Positions 6,442-8,100 of a DNA stretch of 8,100 nucleotides are shown piece by piece. The stretch is from positions 1-8,100 of the forward strand of contig DVFX01000076.1 of the NCBI GenBank assembly GCA_018713005.1, written 5' to 3'. The stretch is from Scatomorpha gallistercoris (GTDB taxonomy: Bacteria > Bacillota > Clostridia > Oscillospirales > Oscillospiraceae). The stretch's first letter is position 1. Each line of letters opens with the position of its first letter. Both the position numbers and the translations under genes were made by a program. The notes below the pieces were generated by a model that saw nothing but the letters and a program-made list of their open reading frames with translations, had not been told where the DNA came from and ran no database searches.

Positions 6442-7292
6442 TACTGCTGCACCTCCTTGCTGCGGGTTGCGCGAAGCTGGATAAGCGAGATAGCCACGAC
6501 GACCAGGCAGAATATCACGGCCTTGGCCTGGCCTATGCCCTTCCACTGCGGGCCTGAGCGGGAGTAGAAGGTGTAGTAGATGTTGTACGCCAGCAGCTCG
6601 CTCTGGTGCATCGGCGCGCCGCCGGTGAGGGCGAGGTTCTGGTCGAAGAGCTTGAAGCTGTTGGTCAGCGTGAGGAACAGGCAGATGGTTATGCTGGGCA
6701 TGAGGTTCGGCAGCTTGACCTTCCAGAAAATCTGCCACGGCGTGGCGCCGTCTATCTCCGCGGCCTCCAGCAGCGTCTCGGGTATGCTCTGCAGGCCCGC
6801 GACGTAAATAATCATCATGTAGCCTATCTGCTGCCAGCACATTAGTATGACAAGGCCCCAGAAGCCGGCAGTCGCGTCCAGCTCCAGCAGCGGGCGCTCC
6901 AGAAGGGCGAGCACACAGTTGAGCAGGATCTGCCAGATATAGCCCAGCACGATGCCGCCTATGAGATTCGGCATGAAGAACACAGTGCGGAAGGCGTTTG
7001 TGCCGCGTATGGCGCGCGTGAGGATAAGCGCCACGGCAAGGCCGCCTACGTTGATGGCTATGGTGGTGACCACGACGAATGCGCAGTTATACCAGAACGC
7101 GTGGGTAAACGTCGAGTCGGCAAAGGCGCGCGTGAAGTTGTCCAGGCCGATGAATACGGCGTCCTTGACCGTCGTGAACTGACAGAGCGAGAGGTACACG
7201 CCCTGTATGAACGGGATTATGAAGCCGATGATAAACGCGCCCAGCGTTGGGAGCACGAATATCGGCCACCATCTCTTTATGGCTTTTTCCAC
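6441..7292 (-). CDS. Sugar ABC transporter permease, MalF/UgpA type
   Basis: A 283-residue inner-membrane permease of the CUT1 family, partner of the downstream MalG-type protein. The first helix (about 9-32) contains the usual L-P-x-L-x-x-F-x-x-x-F-I-I-P pattern. Further helices lie at about 68-93, 103-130, 144-166, 199-213 and 256-272. The EAA loop is at 176-197 (EAAEIDGATPWQ, then KLPNL). The start is a GTG at 7292 with a G-rich site (GGGGGG) about six bases upstream. An ATG two bases earlier is in another frame. It is the short form without the extra N-terminal helices of Enterobacteria MalF. It is separated from the binding protein by 146 bases that hold two hairpins, and is coupled to the next permease. 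No ATPase gene is in the window. Confidence 0.96.
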   Translation of the reverse strand: MEKAIKRWWPIFVLPTLGAFIIGFIIPFIQGVYLSLCQFTTVKDAVFIGLDNFTRAFADSTFTHAFWYNCAFVVVTTIAINVGGLAVALILTRAIRGTNAFRTVFFMPNLIGGIVLGYIWQILLNCVLALLERPLLELDATAGFWGLVILMCWQQIGYMMIIYVAGLQSIPETLLEAAEIDGATPWQIFWKVKLPNLMPSITICLFLTLTNSFKLFDQNLALTGGAPMHQSELLAYNIYYTFYSRSGPQWKGIGQAKAVIFCLVVVAISLIQLRATRSKEVQQ

Positions 7293-7323
7293 ATCTATCC
7301 CCCCGGAATAGTATTTCGCCGCT

Positions 7324-7362
7324 CGGGCAGAACGCGCCCCGCGCGGGCGCGCGGTCTGCCCG
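7324..7362 (-). repeat. GC-rich imperfect hairpin upstream of the permease genes
   Basis: Outer arms cgggcaga (7324-7331) and tctgcccg (7355-7362) pair perfectly, and inner arms cgcgccc (7333-7339) and gggcgcg (7345-7351) extend the stem after a small bulge. There is no U run after it on the minus strand, so it is not a normal terminator. It lies about 30 bases before the permease start and may stabilise processed RNA or slow read-through. Confidence 0.6.
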
Positions 7363-7378
7363 GGCGGCGTTTGGAAAA

Positions 7379-7405
7379 GGGGCCGCCGGAAACTCCGGCG
7401 GCCCC
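7379..7405 (-). terminator. Hairpin after the binding-protein gene, probable partial terminator
   Basis: A perfect 12-bp GC-rich stem (7379-7390 with 7394-7405) with a three-base loop, followed on the minus strand by only four Ts. It begins 33 bases past the binding-protein stop. The short U run suggests leaky termination, as in malE-malF type gaps, giving more binding protein than permease. Confidence 0.7.
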
Positions 7406-7438
7406 GGAAAGCGCTTGCTTTCTAAATACTCAGTCTGC

Positions 7439-8100
7439 TCAGCCGTTGGCGAGCGCGTACTCGGTGGCCCAGTTGTCAACGAAGGCGGAGACGACGGCGT
7501 CCCACTTCTCGTCGGTCTGGTCGGCGGCGTACTGGCTCAGAGCGTCGCCCAGGACGTTCTTCCACTCCTCGCTGGGCATGGTGGTGAAGTTCCAGCTGAC
7601 GGGGGTCTTGCCCTCGGCGGTCATCTGGGCGTCGAGCTGGACGAAGAGGTTCTGGCTCTCGGGGGCGGACTTGAACGGGATGGCGAAGCCCATACCGGCC
7701 TCACCGGAAGGCATCGCGCCCTCGCCGCCGGTCATAGCCTGGAGGGCGGTCTCGTCGGTGACGCACCACTCGAGGAAGTCGAGGGTGGCCTGGATGTCTT
7801 CCTCGCTGGCGTTCTTATTGACGCACCAGTAGTTCTCGGAGCCGGTGCACAGGCCCTGGTTGGCCTCGTCGCCCACGCCGAAGTAGATGGGGATCATGGT
7901 GACGTCGTCGGTGGAGAGCTTGCCCTCGCCGGTGACGTTGGCGAACTCCCAGGAGCCGTTCTGATAGAACACGGCCTGGCCGCCCACAAACTCGTTGGTG
8001 GCGTCGGTGGCGGTCTTCATGGTCAGCTCAGTGGGGCTGCAGGTGGAGTTGTTTATGTACAGGTCCCAAATGGCGCGGTAGTTGTCGAGGTAGGTGCCCT
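7439..8100 (-). CDS. Sugar ABC transporter substrate-binding protein, C-terminal part (5' end outside window)
   Basis: The last 219 residues of an extracellular lipoprotein-type binding protein that delivers sugar to the two permeases. The frame is open to the right edge; the internal ATG at 8020 is not the start. The signal peptide and lipobox lie outside the window. Family features seen are the NEFVGGQAVFYQNGSWEF region, typical of the CUT1 ligand-binding hinge, then SENYWCVNKNASEEDIQATL and a C-terminal helix series ending ALANG. It is the first gene of the transporter operon as far as can be seen. The neighbouring malQ suggests maltodextrin binding, but the residues do not prove the ligand. 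Full-length members have about 400-450 residues, so about half is missing. Confidence 0.95.
   Translation of the reverse strand, partial: GTYLDNYRAIWDLYINNSTCSPTELTMKTATDATNEFVGGQAVFYQNGSWEFANVTGEGKLSTDDVTMIPIYFGVGDEANQGLCTGSENYWCVNKNASEEDIQATLDFLEWCVTDETALQAMTGGEGAMPSGEAGMGFAIPFKSAPESQNLFVQLDAQMTAEGKTPVSWNFTTMPSEEWKNVLGDALSQYAADQTDEKWDAVVSAFVDNWATEYALANG

Noticed and set aside
6442..6840. N-terminal extension of the MalG-type permease frame
   Set aside because: Overlaps the MalF-type permease gene, reads as low-complexity shadow, and the ATG at 6441 has an excellent Shine-Dalgarno site.
7101..7832. Plus-strand open frame of 243 codons over the binding protein and the first permease
   Set aside because: Spans two real genes and the structured gap on the other strand; composition is shadow-like.
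1..8100. CRISPR arrays, tRNA, rRNA or riboswitch
   Set aside because: No regularly spaced direct repeats, cloverleaf or known riboswitch core was seen on either strand.

Overview
The window looks like a G+C-rich anaerobic Firmicute of the Clostridia (Oscillospiraceae/Ruminococcaceae type). Three things suggest this: strong purine-rich Shine-Dalgarno sites, a clostridial-style sigma factor/membrane protein pair, and a malEFG-like sugar transporter run without its own ATPase. The taxonomic call is an inference from gene style only. Every gene I can support reads on the minus strand, so transcription runs from right to left.

Right half (8100 down to about 4017): a sugar-uptake operon. It holds the 3' part of an ABC substrate-binding protein, two inner-membrane permeases (MalF/UgpA type, then MalG/UgpE type) and 4-alpha-glucanotransferase (malQ), closed by a strong intrinsic terminator. 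The last three genes are tightly coupled (1-nt overlap, then a 4-nt gap). Between the binding protein and the first permease lie two GC-rich hairpins that probably set the ratio of binding protein to permeases. With malQ in the operon, malto-oligosaccharides are the likely cargo: the transporter imports them and MalQ disproportionates the chains in the cytoplasm. No ABC ATPase is present here, so a shared one encoded elsewhere (MsmK/MsiK type) is likely.

Middle (about 3950 to 1248): a short membrane-anchored hypothetical protein that seems to have lost its start by a frameshift; a membrane protein joining an N-terminal cysteine-rich DUF3795-like domain to several transmembrane helices; a strong terminator; then a sigma-70-family (ECF-like) sigma factor carrying a one-base deletion, overlapping by 11 nt a single-pass membrane protein that is probably its anti-sigma partner.

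Left end (1115 to 1): an AraC-family regulator with a cupin sensor domain, a well-formed sigma-A promoter and its own terminator. At the very edge is the start codon and first seven residues of what looks like an IS30-family transposase. Its Shine-Dalgarno site and ATG are held in a long-range inverted repeat.

Most of the window is ordinary. The points worth a second look are the two apparent frameshifts, the hairpin-masked transposase start, the DUF3795/membrane fusion and the tandem hairpins inside the transporter operon. I did not find a convincing new multi-gene system.
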